Assembly: GCF_900176595.1 (NCBI RefSeq)
Contig: NZ_LT838813.1
Location: forward strand, 2,870,001-2,934,000
DNA from: Aquiflexum balticum DSM 16537
GTDB lineage: Bacteria > Bacteroidota > Bacteroidia > Cytophagales > Cyclobacteriaceae
DNA length: 64,000 nucleotides
Reading direction: 5' to 3'
In this document: positions 37,128 through 45,542 of the stretch, piece by piece
Position numbering within the stretch: the first letter of the stretch is position 1
Layout of the letters: the number at the start of each line of letters is the position of its first letter
The notes under the pieces: generated by a model
Seen by the model: the letters and a program-made list of their open reading frames with translations, nothing else
What the model was told of the DNA's origin: nothing
Databases searched by the model: none
Program-made: the position numbers and the translations under genes

Positions 37128-38348
37128 ATGATCAATAGAAGAACATTACTGAAAAGACTTTCTGCCCTTCCTTTGGTGGGAACAATCGTTGGAAGTGGCA
37201 TTCCGGTTCAATCGGTATTGGCCAATTCCCCATCAATTCCGGCAAGAGATCTCATTAAGGAATTGGGTTTGAGGACATTTATCAATGCTGCCGGTACCTA
37301 TACAGCTATGACAGCATCTCTAATGCCCGAAGAAGTCATGGAAACCATTCAGGCTTCTTCCAAAGAATTCATCATGTTGGATGAAGTTCAGGATAGGGTG
37401 GGAGAAAAAATTGCGGCAATATGCCATGCAGAGGCAGCTACAGTTACTGCCGGTTGTTGGTCGGCAATGGTATTGGGCCTTGCAGGAGTATTAACCGGAA
37501 AAGACAAAGATAAAATCGCCCAACTTCCAAATCTCAAGGGAATGAAATCTGAGGTCATAGTGCAAAAAAGCCATAATGTGGCCTATGTGCATTCTTTGAC
37601 CAATACCGGAGTTACATTGGTTCCTGTGGAAACTGTGGAGGAACTTGAAAATGCCATCAATGAAAAAACGGCCATGTTATGGTTTCTTAACTATCAAGCG
37701 CCTTATGGGAAAATCCAACATGAAGAATGGGTGGCTTTGGGTAAAAAGCATAATATCCCCACAATGATAGATATGGCGGCGGATGTACCTCCGGTAGAAA
37801 ATTTATGGAAATTCAATGATATGGGATTCGATTTGGTCTGCATATCCGGAGGAAAGGCGATGAAAGGGCCGCAAAGTGCAGGTATTCTTATGGGTAGAAA
37901 AGATATTATTGAAGCAGCTAGGCTTAGTGCCCCGCCTAGAGGAAATACCATCGGCAGAGGGATGAAAGTAAATAAGGAAGAAATCCTTGGCATGTATGTG
38001 GCCTTAGAGTTGTACGTGAAAAAAGACCATGAAAAGGAATGGAAATCATGGGAGCAAAAAATTTCCCTTATAGAGCAAATGGCCAAGAAAGTTGATGGAG
38101 TGACGACATCAGTATCTGTTCCTCCTATTGCCAATCATACACCTTTTCTGAAAATTGCCTGGGACCCTGCAGTGATAAATCTCAACCGCACCCAAATGCA
38201 GGAAAAATTGAGAATGGATAATCCTTCCATAGAAGTAATAAGTAACGGTGACCATGAAATCAGTTGTACTGTTTGGATGCTAAGGCCGAATGAAGAAAAG
38301 ATTGTAGCCAAAAGAATACAGGAAGAATTGATTGCTGCAAAAGTTTAA
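37128..38348 (+). CDS. SelA/DgaE-like PLP-dependent enzyme with twin-arginine signal
   Basis: This 406-residue enzyme belongs to the SelA-like branch of fold-type I PLP enzymes, which includes D-glucosaminate-6-phosphate ammonia-lyase. The PLP lysine is K243 in I-S-G-G-K-A-M-K-G-P-Q-S-A-G; D-M-A-A-D-V-P-P upstream supplies cofactor contacts. The N-terminus, I-N-R-R-T-L-L-K-R-L then a hydrophobic stretch ending near V-L-A-N, is a Tat-type signal, which suits export with cofactor bound. Likely reaction: elimination of ammonia from an amino acid or amino-sugar acid. It is followed 20 bp later by a deacetylase-like amidohydrolase. Substrate unknown. Confidence 0.85.
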   Translation: MINRRTLLKRLSALPLVGTIVGSGIPVQSVLANSPSIPARDLIKELGLRTFINAAGTYTAMTASLMPEEVMETIQASSKEFIMLDEVQDRVGEKIAAICHAEAATVTAGCWSAMVLGLAGVLTGKDKDKIAQLPNLKGMKSEVIVQKSHNVAYVHSLTNTGVTLVPVETVEELENAINEKTAMLWFLNYQAPYGKIQHEEWVALGKKHNIPTMIDMAADVPPVENLWKFNDMGFDLVCISGGKAMKGPQSAGILMGRKDIIEAARLSAPPRGNTIGRGMKVNKEEILGMYVALELYVKKDHEKEWKSWEQKISLIEQMAKKVDGVTTSVSVPPIANHTPFLKIAWDPAVINLNRTQMQEKLRMDNPSIEVISNGDHEISCTVWMLRPNEEKIVAKRIQEELIAAKV

Positions 38349-38368
38349 TACCCCAAAAATTAAAAAAA

Positions 38369-39622
38369 ATGAAGAAGTCAGGATACCTATTGATCTGTTT
38401 TTTATGTTTTGCTCCCATCAGTCTGATAGCTCAAAATTACCAAATGGTGATAAAAGGAGGACATGTAATAGATCCCAAAAACAACATTGATGAAATGATG
38501 GATGTGGCAATCCAAGATGGTGTGATAGCCAAAATCGCAAAAAATATAGATACAAAAGGAGCAAGTCAAGTGGTGAATGCCAGCGGTTTATTGGTTGTGC
38601 CCGGTTTGATAGACATACATGGTCACAATTTTTATGGCACCAGACCCAATAGTTATCTGAGTGACGGACTTACGGCCGTTGACCCGGACAGCTTTACTTT
38701 CAGGTCAGGTGTGACGACCATCGTGGATTGTGGTGGGCCAGGTTGGAAAAACATCCATGTATTTAAGGAGAATATCATTGACCATTCCAAAACCAGGGTT
38801 TTGGCCTTTATGAATATAGTAGGAGAGGGGATGCGCGGAGGAGCTTACGAACAGGATACTTCTGATATGAATGCAGAACTTACTGCACAAGCGGCGCTGA
38901 AATACAAAGAGCATGTGGTAGGCTTTAAAGTGGCACATTATGCCAAAAGAGACTGGATACCAGTGGACAGAGCCGTACAGGCAGGCAATATCACAGACAT
39001 GCCTGTAATCATCGATTTTGGAGGATCTATGGCCTTTGCGCCATTAAGGCTCAGGGAATTGTTTTTTGAACATCTTCGTCCTGGAGATATTTACACCCAC
39101 GTATTTGCTGAATTGGGTGGTGCAAGGGAACCTGTGGTAGATTATGAGACACGTCAATTTAAGCCTTTTGTCAGGCAAGCCCAGGAAAGGGGTATCTTAT
39201 TTGATGTGGGTTATGGAGGTGCAAGTTTTGATTTCAGACAGGCTATTCCTTCCTTAGAGGCAGGATTTTTCCCCAATACCATTAGTACTGACCTGCACAA
39301 AGGCAGTATGAATGCAGCCATGAAAGACATGCTAAATGTCATGAGTACGTTTATGGCTATGGGTATGGAAATTCCCCACATCATAGAGGCAAGTACCTGG
39401 AATCCTGCTAAAGCAATAAAAAGGCAAGAACTTGGTCACCTTTCAGAAGGTGCAATAGCCGATTTGGCATTGATTGAGGTAAGGCAAGGACAATTTGGTA
39501 TTTGGGATAAAAACGGATACAAACTGGAATCTGATAAGCGCTTTGAATGTGAAATGACCATCAAAGACGGTGTAATTGTCTATAGTTTAAATGGTCGGAG
39601 TGAACCGGTGGTGCTGAGGTGA
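38369..39622 (+). CDS. Exported amidohydrolase/deacetylase-family metallohydrolase
   Basis: This 417-residue protein has a Sec signal peptide (1-22, ending I-A-Q) and a TIM-barrel metal-dependent hydrolase core. The metal motif H84-G-H86 follows V-V-P-G-L-I-D-I-H-G-H. The likely carbamylated lysine lies in V-V-G-F-K-V-A-H near 190. Later histidines occur in Y-T-H-V-F-A and S-T-D-L-H-K. It resembles the deacetylase-like group (Atu3266/EF_0837) that often accompanies DgaE-type PLP enzymes, as here, in the same operon. It probably removes an acyl group from an amino sugar or amino acid derivative before the PLP enzyme acts. The exact substrate is unknown. Confidence 0.87.
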   Translation: MKKSGYLLICFLCFAPISLIAQNYQMVIKGGHVIDPKNNIDEMMDVAIQDGVIAKIAKNIDTKGASQVVNASGLLVVPGLIDIHGHNFYGTRPNSYLSDGLTAVDPDSFTFRSGVTTIVDCGGPGWKNIHVFKENIIDHSKTRVLAFMNIVGEGMRGGAYEQDTSDMNAELTAQAALKYKEHVVGFKVAHYAKRDWIPVDRAVQAGNITDMPVIIDFGGSMAFAPLRLRELFFEHLRPGDIYTHVFAELGGAREPVVDYETRQFKPFVRQAQERGILFDVGYGGASFDFRQAIPSLEAGFFPNTISTDLHKGSMNAAMKDMLNVMSTFMAMGMEIPHIIEASTWNPAKAIKRQELGHLSEGAIADLALIEVRQGQFGIWDKNGYKLESDKRFECEMTIKDGVIVYSLNGRSEPVVLR

Positions 39623-39664
39623 TTTGAACTTGGAAAAAGACTGGAAGTTAGAAGGGAGAGGCTA

Positions 39665-39748
39665 GAAGCGAGAAACGAGAAACTAGAGCCAAGATGCAAG
39701 AGCCAAGAAACGAGAGCCAAGATTCGAGAAGCAAGAGCTGAGAAAAGA
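39665..39748. repeat. Twelve-unit degenerate 7-bp repeat array
   Basis: Twelve units follow in exact 7-bp register with consensus GARNCRA, for example GAAGCGA, GAAACGA, GAGCCAA, GATGCAA. It lies between the convergent amidohydrolase and RidA genes. The only strongly fixed positions are G1, A2 and A7, with C5 and A/G6 usual. It is the longest of these arrays in the window. Confidence 0.75.
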
Positions 39749-39852
39749 TAAAGGCAAAGACTTCGGATAACGGGTGTGCTAAGATTCTGTTTTCGGACTG
39801 TTGGGTGAGGGGATTGAAAAGCGGATATGAGTCAAAGACTCAGGACCCAGAA

Positions 39853-39875
39853 ATCCGAAGCTACAAGCTTCGGAT
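39853..39875. terminator. Hairpin between convergent genes, possible terminator
   Basis: ATCCGAAGC and GCTTCGGAT form a perfect 9-bp stem with loop TACAA. It sits 21 bp past the RidA stop codon. There is no T-run after it on either strand, so classic intrinsic termination is doubtful. Part of it (CTTCGGATAAC) also occurs at 39755-39770. Confidence 0.4.
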
Positions 39876-39896
39876 AACCGGTCGTGATTTTGAATA

Positions 39897-40349
39897 TTAA
39901 ATGTAGGCAATGCAGTCCATTTCCACTAGAGAATCGCCTGGAACTCCGGCATAAGTGGCTACTGTGGTCCTTACCGGTGGTTTTTTTCCAAACCTTCCTT
40001 TATAGACTTCATTCATTCCTTTATAGTCATTCAGGTCATGGAGGTAAACATTAACCTTAAGCACCTTTTCCATGGATGAACCTGCTTTGATCAGTTCCTT
40101 TTCCAATTCTTTGAGCACATGGTCGGTATGCGCCTTTATGTCCCCATCAAAATGCGCACCTTTACCGGCAACAAAGATCATATTCCCCAACTTGGTGGAA
40201 CCTGAAAACAAAGGTATATCCTGATCCTGAACGACATTGAATACTTCTTTTTCAGGGGTGGAATCTGCTTCCGCTTTGGCTACAGCTCCTATTCCTGCAA
40301 ATCCTGCAATAGTCGCAAGGAGTTTTTTGATGGTATTTCTTCTTTCCAT
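39897..40349 (-). CDS. RidA-family imine/enamine deaminase with export signal
   Basis: This 150-residue protein is RidA-like from residue 36 on. It has the catalytic-arginine segment P-P-V-R-T-T-V and the later L-V-E-M-D-C-I-A-Y-I, which together form the trimer active site. RidA proteins hydrolyse reactive 2-imino or enamine acids released by PLP enzymes. Unusually, the first 27 residues form a signal (M-E-R-R-N-T-I-K-K-L-L then a hydrophobic run ending A-K-A), with two adjacent arginines suggesting Tat export. It faces the PLP-enzyme operon tail to tail, and may remove its imine product in the periplasm. Confidence 0.88.
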   Translation of the reverse strand: MERRNTIKKLLATIAGFAGIGAVAKAEADSTPEKEVFNVVQDQDIPLFSGSTKLGNMIFVAGKGAHFDGDIKAHTDHVLKELEKELIKAGSSMEKVLKVNVYLHDLNDYKGMNEVYKGRFGKKPPVRTTVATYAGVPGDSLVEMDCIAYI

Positions 40350-40631
40350 TTTAATTTATGTTAATGTGAGAGTTACTTGAATTTTTAAACCATTGAATAT
40401 ATGGTTTTGAAAACATTATTACAATCCTTATCTGTTGGATGAAAATTTTCTTGAAAAATAACTTCAAAAAAGATTTTTTCAGATTCATAAAGATAGGTTC
40501 AAATAATAATAAAATTGATCCACATGGAATGAAGGCTTCACCAAATCCTTTTTAGCTTTAAGGATACTTAACACGGAATTGTGTAATTTTAGATTATACC
40601 TTCTTTGGCAACTTATAACCCTTTTGATCCC

Positions 40632-41732
40632 ATGCAAAAAACTATTCTACTAATCTTCGCTTTCGTGTTATTTTTGAATTATTCCTTTGCACAGTCTCAG
40701 GAACAGATCCCCGTCCGCATGGCTATGGTAGGTCTGTCACATGGTCATTCGCCTTGGATTTTTAATAGAAAAGATAAAACAGATGTGGATTTGGTTGGAA
40801 TCTACGAGCCCAATAGGGAATTGTCAGCAAACTATACCAAACGATATGGACTCGATCCAAAACTCTTTTATACCGATTTGGATAAAATGCTGGAGGAAAC
40901 CAGCCCTGAGGCTGTGTTGGCTTTTGGTTCTATTTTCGACCATTTGGAAGCAGTGGAAAAAGCCGCACCGAGAGGGATTCATGTCATGGTTGAAAAACCT
41001 CTAACCTATTCCCTAGAGCAGGCTCTAAAAATGGAAAACTTGGCCAAAAAGCACCAGATCCACCTCCTTACAAATTTTGAAACTTCTTGGTATGCCAGTA
41101 CTGAAAAAACCTATCAACTTTTTCAGGATACGGATAAATTCGGGGAAATAAGAAAAGCGGTATTTCACCATGGCCACAAAGGGCCAAAGGAAATCGGTGT
41201 TGGCAAAGAGTTTTTGGATTGGCTGACCGACCCGATACAAAATGGTGGTGGGGCATTGATAGATTTTGGCTGTTACGGGGCCAATATTATGACTTATTTG
41301 ATGAAAGGGAGAAGGCCTGTATCTGTTACCGCAGTTACCAACACCTTCAAGCCTGAAATATACCCCAAAGTTGATGATGAGGCTACAATTATCCTGGATT
41401 ATGGTGATGCCCAGGCGATTATTCAGGCATCGTGGAACTGGCCTTTTGACCGGAAGGATATGGAAGTTTATGGGGAAACCGGTTATGTGATCAGTGAAGA
41501 CAAGTCCAGAATGAGATTGAAAACTTGGGGTCAGGATGAGGAGAGGATTGAAGTGTCTCCTAAGGATTTAGGAGTTTTTGTCGATCCGTTCACCTATTTT
41601 GCCAAGGTAATCAGAGGGGAAATCAAGATGGAAAAACATAGTCTATATTCTTTGAGCAATAATATGATCGTGGTGGAGATATTGGATGCAGCGAGAAAAT
41701 CTGCTGCAAGCAAGCAAACGGTGTTTTTGTAG
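40632..41732 (+). CDS. Exported Gfo/Idh/MocA-family protein with altered nucleotide motif
   Basis: From the ATG at 40632 the protein is 366 residues with a Sec signal peptide (1-20, S-F-A before Q). A TTG nine codons upstream would spoil this signal. The fold is Gfo/Idh/MocA, with the catalytic E121-K122-P123 and a C-terminal substrate domain containing D-F-G-C-Y-G-A-N-I. The usual G-x-G-x-x-G is replaced by G34-L-S-H-G38-H, so cofactor binding may differ. Exported relatives carry NADP folded in the cytoplasm by Tat, but here no twin arginine is seen. It appears monocistronic, with a terminator about 120 bp after its stop. Confidence 0.85.
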   Translation: MQKTILLIFAFVLFLNYSFAQSQEQIPVRMAMVGLSHGHSPWIFNRKDKTDVDLVGIYEPNRELSANYTKRYGLDPKLFYTDLDKMLEETSPEAVLAFGSIFDHLEAVEKAAPRGIHVMVEKPLTYSLEQALKMENLAKKHQIHLLTNFETSWYASTEKTYQLFQDTDKFGEIRKAVFHHGHKGPKEIGVGKEFLDWLTDPIQNGGGALIDFGCYGANIMTYLMKGRRPVSVTAVTNTFKPEIYPKVDDEATIILDYGDAQAIIQASWNWPFDRKDMEVYGETGYVISEDKSRMRLKTWGQDEERIEVSPKDLGVFVDPFTYFAKVIRGEIKMEKHSLYSLSNNMIVVEILDAARKSAASKQTVFL

Positions 41733-41850
41733 AATTTTATTACTAGATAAAGACTTAATATTTAGTAAATCTTTTCTCTTAAATAAAACGGCTCAATCTA
41801 AATCCTTATTTCCTGTTTGGAAAATCATGTTTTTATAATTCGAATCAATT

Positions 41851-41869
41851 CGGTGGAACCACCGTTTTT
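41851..41869 (+). terminator. Rho-independent terminator
   Basis: CGGTGG-AA-CCACCG (41851-41864) is a perfect 6-bp stem followed directly by five T residues, with a second T-run shortly after. It most likely ends the transcript of the exported Gfo/Idh gene. Confidence 0.65.
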
Positions 41870-41926
41870 GCCTGTTTTTTTGCGGGTTAGTATCCTCGCT
41901 GGAGGAATAAAATACCAGTTAAAAAT

Positions 41927-42397
41927 TTAAATTTTTTTTTCCAAAACCATCAGATCCCTGCATTGCACTCCATTTTCAAAAATCGGCTTTTCATAATTCT
42001 CTATAAAAAAATCAGGGATGATTTCCTGAAGGAGGAACCCCTGAGATAGGTAAAGATGCAAAGGTGCGATACTTGAATTTGCAGTTGCTATTTTGATTGT
42101 TTTATAATCCATAGATCGGGCAGTCACTTCGGCATGGCCCAACATCAGTTTGCCCAAACCCTTTCCCTGAAATTTCGGCTTTACTGCGATATTCTTGATT
42201 TCAACCTTTTGGTCAGTGATGGGTAGTAGAACATATACACCTATAATTTCCTTCTCTAGTTCAGCTAAAAAAATTCTGGATTTGGGGAGGTACGTATTGA
42301 TCATTAAAGAAGAAGGATCCGCCAATTCCAACAATTCGAAAGGTGGGCGTTCACCTTTTTTTATGGGGCGGATCAAGATTTCAGTTTTTATGACCAT
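41927..42397 (-). CDS. GNAT-family N-acetyltransferase
   Basis: This 156-residue cytoplasmic enzyme transfers an acetyl group from acetyl-CoA. The acetyl-CoA motif is Q77-G-K-G-L-G82 in N-I-A-V-K-P-K-F-Q-G-K-G-L-G, after the V-E-I-K strand; S-I-A-P-L-H-L-Y-L-S-Q-G-F is motif B. The N-terminal part includes an unusual proline-rich stretch E-R-P-P-F-E-L-L. Substrate is unknown. It is divergent from the amidohydrolase gene, with 162 bp between the two start codons. Confidence 0.85.
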   Translation of the reverse strand: MVIKTEILIRPIKKGERPPFELLELADPSSLMINTYLPKSRIFLAELEKEIIGVYVLLPITDQKVEIKNIAVKPKFQGKGLGKLMLGHAEVTARSMDYKTIKIATANSSIAPLHLYLSQGFLLQEIIPDFFIENYEKPIFENGVQCRDLMVLEKKI

Positions 42398-42559
42398 CGG
42401 ATGTTTTACCAGATTTAAATATTTTGGGTGAAGTCAGGATGGTACAGTAAACTGCAAATATTTGACAGAAGGTGTGGAATTTCAGAATACTTTTCCAATT
42501 TTTCGAATGGATTAAACCATCCCTGTTTTAAAATTCAAAAATACATTAAAAAAGAACAA

Positions 42560-43711
42560 ATGAAATTTTCAGGTTTATCACTGCTATTAAAATCAAGTCT
42601 ATATGCTTTATTCTTTGGCCTTTCTATTTTGATTTCAAATCCGCTGGCTGCTCAGGAAATGAGTTTCGAGGAATACAATCCCCCTTCCACGCTGGTTGTT
42701 CCAGAAAATCCTATCAAAAGAGCTAAATTCCCTTTTATTGATGTGCATAGTCACCAATGGAATGTGGCCCAGGAAACGGTGGTCAGACTGGTAAGCGAAA
42801 TGGATGAGCTCAATATGGCTGTGATGGTCAATCTCAGCGGGAGGGGTTTTTCAAGAGGGGGTGCCAGTGATCTGGACCAGCAGGAGTACATGTTTTCGAT
42901 GATCAGAAGATTCAATGGAGTGGCTCCCGGAAGATTCATAGTATTTACCAATCTGTCTTTCACTGATTTTGGTTCTGAGGGATGGAGTAAGAAAGCAGTT
43001 GCTGCTTTGGAAGAGGATGTGCAAAATGGTGCCAATGGATTGAAAATCTACAAGAGTCTTGGATTTTCTGTCAAAGATATTCATGGGAAAAGAGTTCCTG
43101 TCGATCATCCTGATTTAGATCCTGTATGGGCCAAAGCGGGGGAACTCGGTATACCGGTACTTATCCATACAGCAGATCCGGAGCCATTTTGGTCCCCGAT
43201 GGATGCCAACAATGAAAGATGGCTGGAGTTGAAAATCAATCCGGGAAGAAAAAGAAGTGATACTGATCCGGCTCCCTTTGATCAATTGATAGCCGAACAG
43301 CATCACGTCTTTGCAAAGCATCCCCAAACCACATTTATCAATGCACATATGGGCTGGATGGCCAATAACCTGGACAAGGCAGAAGCCCATTTGGAGAAAT
43401 ACCCAAATGTATATTTTGGCATCGGAGCTGTGATAGCCGAATTCGGAAGGCAACCAAGAAGGGCAAAAGCTTTTTTTACAAAATATCAGGACCGCCTGCT
43501 TTTTGCCAAAGATGCTTATAACAAAGAGGAGTTTTACACCTATTTCAGGGTGTTGGAAACAGAAGATGAATATTTCCCTTATTACAAGAAATACCATGCA
43601 TTTTGGAGCATGTATGGATTGGGCCTGTCAGATGAGGTTCTGAAAAAAGTCTATTACAAAAATGCAATCAAGATCATTCCCAATATAGACACAAGCAGAT
43701 TTCCGGATTAA
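42560..43711 (+). CDS. Exported amidohydrolase-2-family protein
   Basis: From the ATG at 42560 the protein is 383 residues, with a signal peptide ending L-A-A near residue 31. An open frame continues 44 codons upstream but has no family features there. The TIM barrel has H63-S-H65 in F-I-D-V-H-S-H-Q-W, a histidine in V-L-I-H-T-A-D-P, another in I-N-A-H-M-G-W, and an aspartate in F-A-K-D-A-Y, matching the PF04909 metal site. Members are decarboxylases, lactonases or hydrolases, including those acting on sugar lactones. It adds another exported hydrolase to this region. Substrate unknown. Confidence 0.87.
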   Translation: MKFSGLSLLLKSSLYALFFGLSILISNPLAAQEMSFEEYNPPSTLVVPENPIKRAKFPFIDVHSHQWNVAQETVVRLVSEMDELNMAVMVNLSGRGFSRGGASDLDQQEYMFSMIRRFNGVAPGRFIVFTNLSFTDFGSEGWSKKAVAALEEDVQNGANGLKIYKSLGFSVKDIHGKRVPVDHPDLDPVWAKAGELGIPVLIHTADPEPFWSPMDANNERWLELKINPGRKRSDTDPAPFDQLIAEQHHVFAKHPQTTFINAHMGWMANNLDKAEAHLEKYPNVYFGIGAVIAEFGRQPRRAKAFFTKYQDRLLFAKDAYNKEEFYTYFRVLETEDEYFPYYKKYHAFWSMYGLGLSDEVLKKVYYKNAIKIIPNIDTSRFPD

Positions 43712-43796
43712 ATTTTCAGTACATTCCTTTTATTGGCCTAATTCATCACATTATATTCAGATGGTTAAAGACTGATCTATTCGATCTCGTCAATTT

Positions 43797-43860
43797 CCGT
43801 CTTCGGTCTTCAAGTTTCCGTCCCGGAAAGCAAAGGGAATAGGTTAACTGACATCTTTGC
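43797..43860. repeat. Dispersed intergenic repeat, copy 1
   Basis: The stretch carries CCGTCTTCGGTCTTC, then a GTCCC..AAAG..AAAGG block and a GTTAACTGACATC tail. The same order occurs at 57448-57523. Part of it appears inverted at 45368-45395. This copy lies between convergent genes. Confidence 0.6.
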
Positions 43861-43876
43861 ATATAACCATAACTAT

Positions 43877-45277
43877 TTAAATCCCTTCAAATAACTGAAA
43901 GCTCTCCAGATATTCAGGGATAATAGCATTCCATTCTAATTCCTCACTTAATCGATTTGCAAGAGCTTCAGAAGCTTCTTTTTCTCCATGAATAAGAAAG
44001 GTCATTTTGGGCTTTGTGGTGAATCCATCGGCCCACTCTACCAATTCGTCCTGGTCTGCATGGGCTGACATCCCTTCAATATAGTAGATCTTTGATTTGA
44101 CGGGGACATCAATACCGTACATTCTCGCTGTTTTCTCACCTTCCAATAGCCTTCGGCCTCTGGTTCCTTCTGCCTGAAAGCCCACAAAAATAAAACTGTC
44201 GTTTTCATTGGGAAGTCTATGGTAAAGGTGGTGTACAATCCGGCCTCCTGTTGCCATACCACTGGCAGAAATAATGATGGCATCACCCCTGACGGCATTG
44301 AGAGACATGGAAGATTCCTGACTACGGTAATAATGGAGATTTTTGTGGGAAAACGGATTGCAATCATCTTCTTCCAATGCTGGACAGAGTTTATGGTATT
44401 TCCCAAAATTTTTGTACAGTTCAGTTACATTGATGGCCATAGGACTGTCTACATAAATGGGGATATCGGGGATCTTCCCTTTTTGCTGTAAAAGGAATAA
44501 ATAATACAGGATCAATTGGGTTCTTCCCACAGCAAAAGCCGGTATGACGGCAACTCCGCCATTTCTATAAGTTTCCCGGATTGCGAGCCCAAGTTCTTCC
44601 TCAGGTCGGTTTGAAAGTTGTTTGCGGTTGCCATAAGTTGACTCCATCAATAGAATATCAGCAAATGGAATTCTGAGGGGAGGGTTCATGATTGGGTCAT
44701 GGAATCTGCCCAGATCTCCGGAAAATACAATCTTTTTTTCCTGATACTGTCCCGTTATTTTAATTTTTAAAATGGCCGCCCCCAAAATATGACCTGCATT
44801 AAAATAAGTAATTGAAATATTCTCATTGACTTTTTCCACCTGTTCCATCTCGATGGGGTGTAGCTTGGGAAAAACTTTTTCGGCATCTTCTATGGTGTAT
44901 AAAGGAAGCGGTTTTTCATGTTTGGAATAACCTTTCTTGGTTGCAAAGGCAGCTTCTTCCTCTTGAAGTTTGCCCGAGTCTAACAACAGAATCTTTATCA
45001 GTTCCATAGTAGGATAGGTACAGTAAATAGGACCGTTAAATCCTTCTTTGATCAGTTTTGGTAGGTAACCACTGTGATCGATATGGGCATGTGTGATCAT
45101 GACCATGTCAATTTCTGATGGATGAATAGGGAAACTGTCCCAATTACGAAGTCTCAGTTCTTTTAATCCTTGAAATAAACCACAGTCTATCAGTATTTTC
45201 TGATGATCGACTTCCAAAAGATACCTTGAACCTGTTACTGTTTTGGCTCCACCTAAAAATTTCAATTTTACATCCAT
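43877..45277 (-). CDS. MBL-fold RNA-processing exonuclease-like protein (beta-CASP)
   Basis: A cytoplasmic metallo-beta-lactamase-fold protein of 466 residues. The zinc motif is H63-A-H65-I-D67-H68. A beta-CASP insertion follows (I-P-A-F-A-V-G-R-T-Q, then D-S-P-M-A), then G-M-A-T-G-G-R and the RMMBL-type C-terminus with S-A-H-A-D-Q-D-E-L. This arrangement is shared with CPSF-73-like archaeal and bacterial nucleases that cut RNA. The target is unknown. Its upstream region once lay directly next to the PspC operon terminator, before the insertion sequence arrived. Confidence 0.9.
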   Translation of the reverse strand: MDVKLKFLGGAKTVTGSRYLLEVDHQKILIDCGLFQGLKELRLRNWDSFPIHPSEIDMVMITHAHIDHSGYLPKLIKEGFNGPIYCTYPTMELIKILLLDSGKLQEEEAAFATKKGYSKHEKPLPLYTIEDAEKVFPKLHPIEMEQVEKVNENISITYFNAGHILGAAILKIKITGQYQEKKIVFSGDLGRFHDPIMNPPLRIPFADILLMESTYGNRKQLSNRPEEELGLAIRETYRNGGVAVIPAFAVGRTQLILYYLFLLQQKGKIPDIPIYVDSPMAINVTELYKNFGKYHKLCPALEEDDCNPFSHKNLHYYRSQESSMSLNAVRGDAIIISASGMATGGRIVHHLYHRLPNENDSFIFVGFQAEGTRGRRLLEGEKTARMYGIDVPVKSKIYYIEGMSAHADQDELVEWADGFTTKPKMTFLIHGEKEASEALANRLSEELEWNAIIPEYLESFQLFEGI

Positions 45278-45411
45278 GATGACTTTGGGTTATAGTTTAT
45301 ATGGATCTACGCTTCTTTGCCAGTAACCCTATATTCTTCTTCAATCGGGACGCCTACCTGTCCGGTAGGGAGGGAAGGCCGAAGTCAGAAGACCCCCGCC
45401 TGTCGTTGAGC

Positions 45412-45542
45412 AGGGATGTATCGGGCATTTCAGTCCTCAGACGAGAATTTACATAGATGTCCAATCTTCCAGCATAATTGCGTACATACATAATAGTTTA
45501 TTTAAAAATACAATAAAATATATGAAAACAGGGCACCTTTTT
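45412..45542. repeat. 131-bp direct repeat, left copy (long target duplication)
   Basis: This segment matches 47190-47320 over 131 bp with one mismatch (T at 45450, A at 47228). It ends exactly where the insertion sequence starts, immediately after GGCACCTTTTT. It lacks the second half of the terminator hairpin present after the right copy. Confidence 0.92.
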
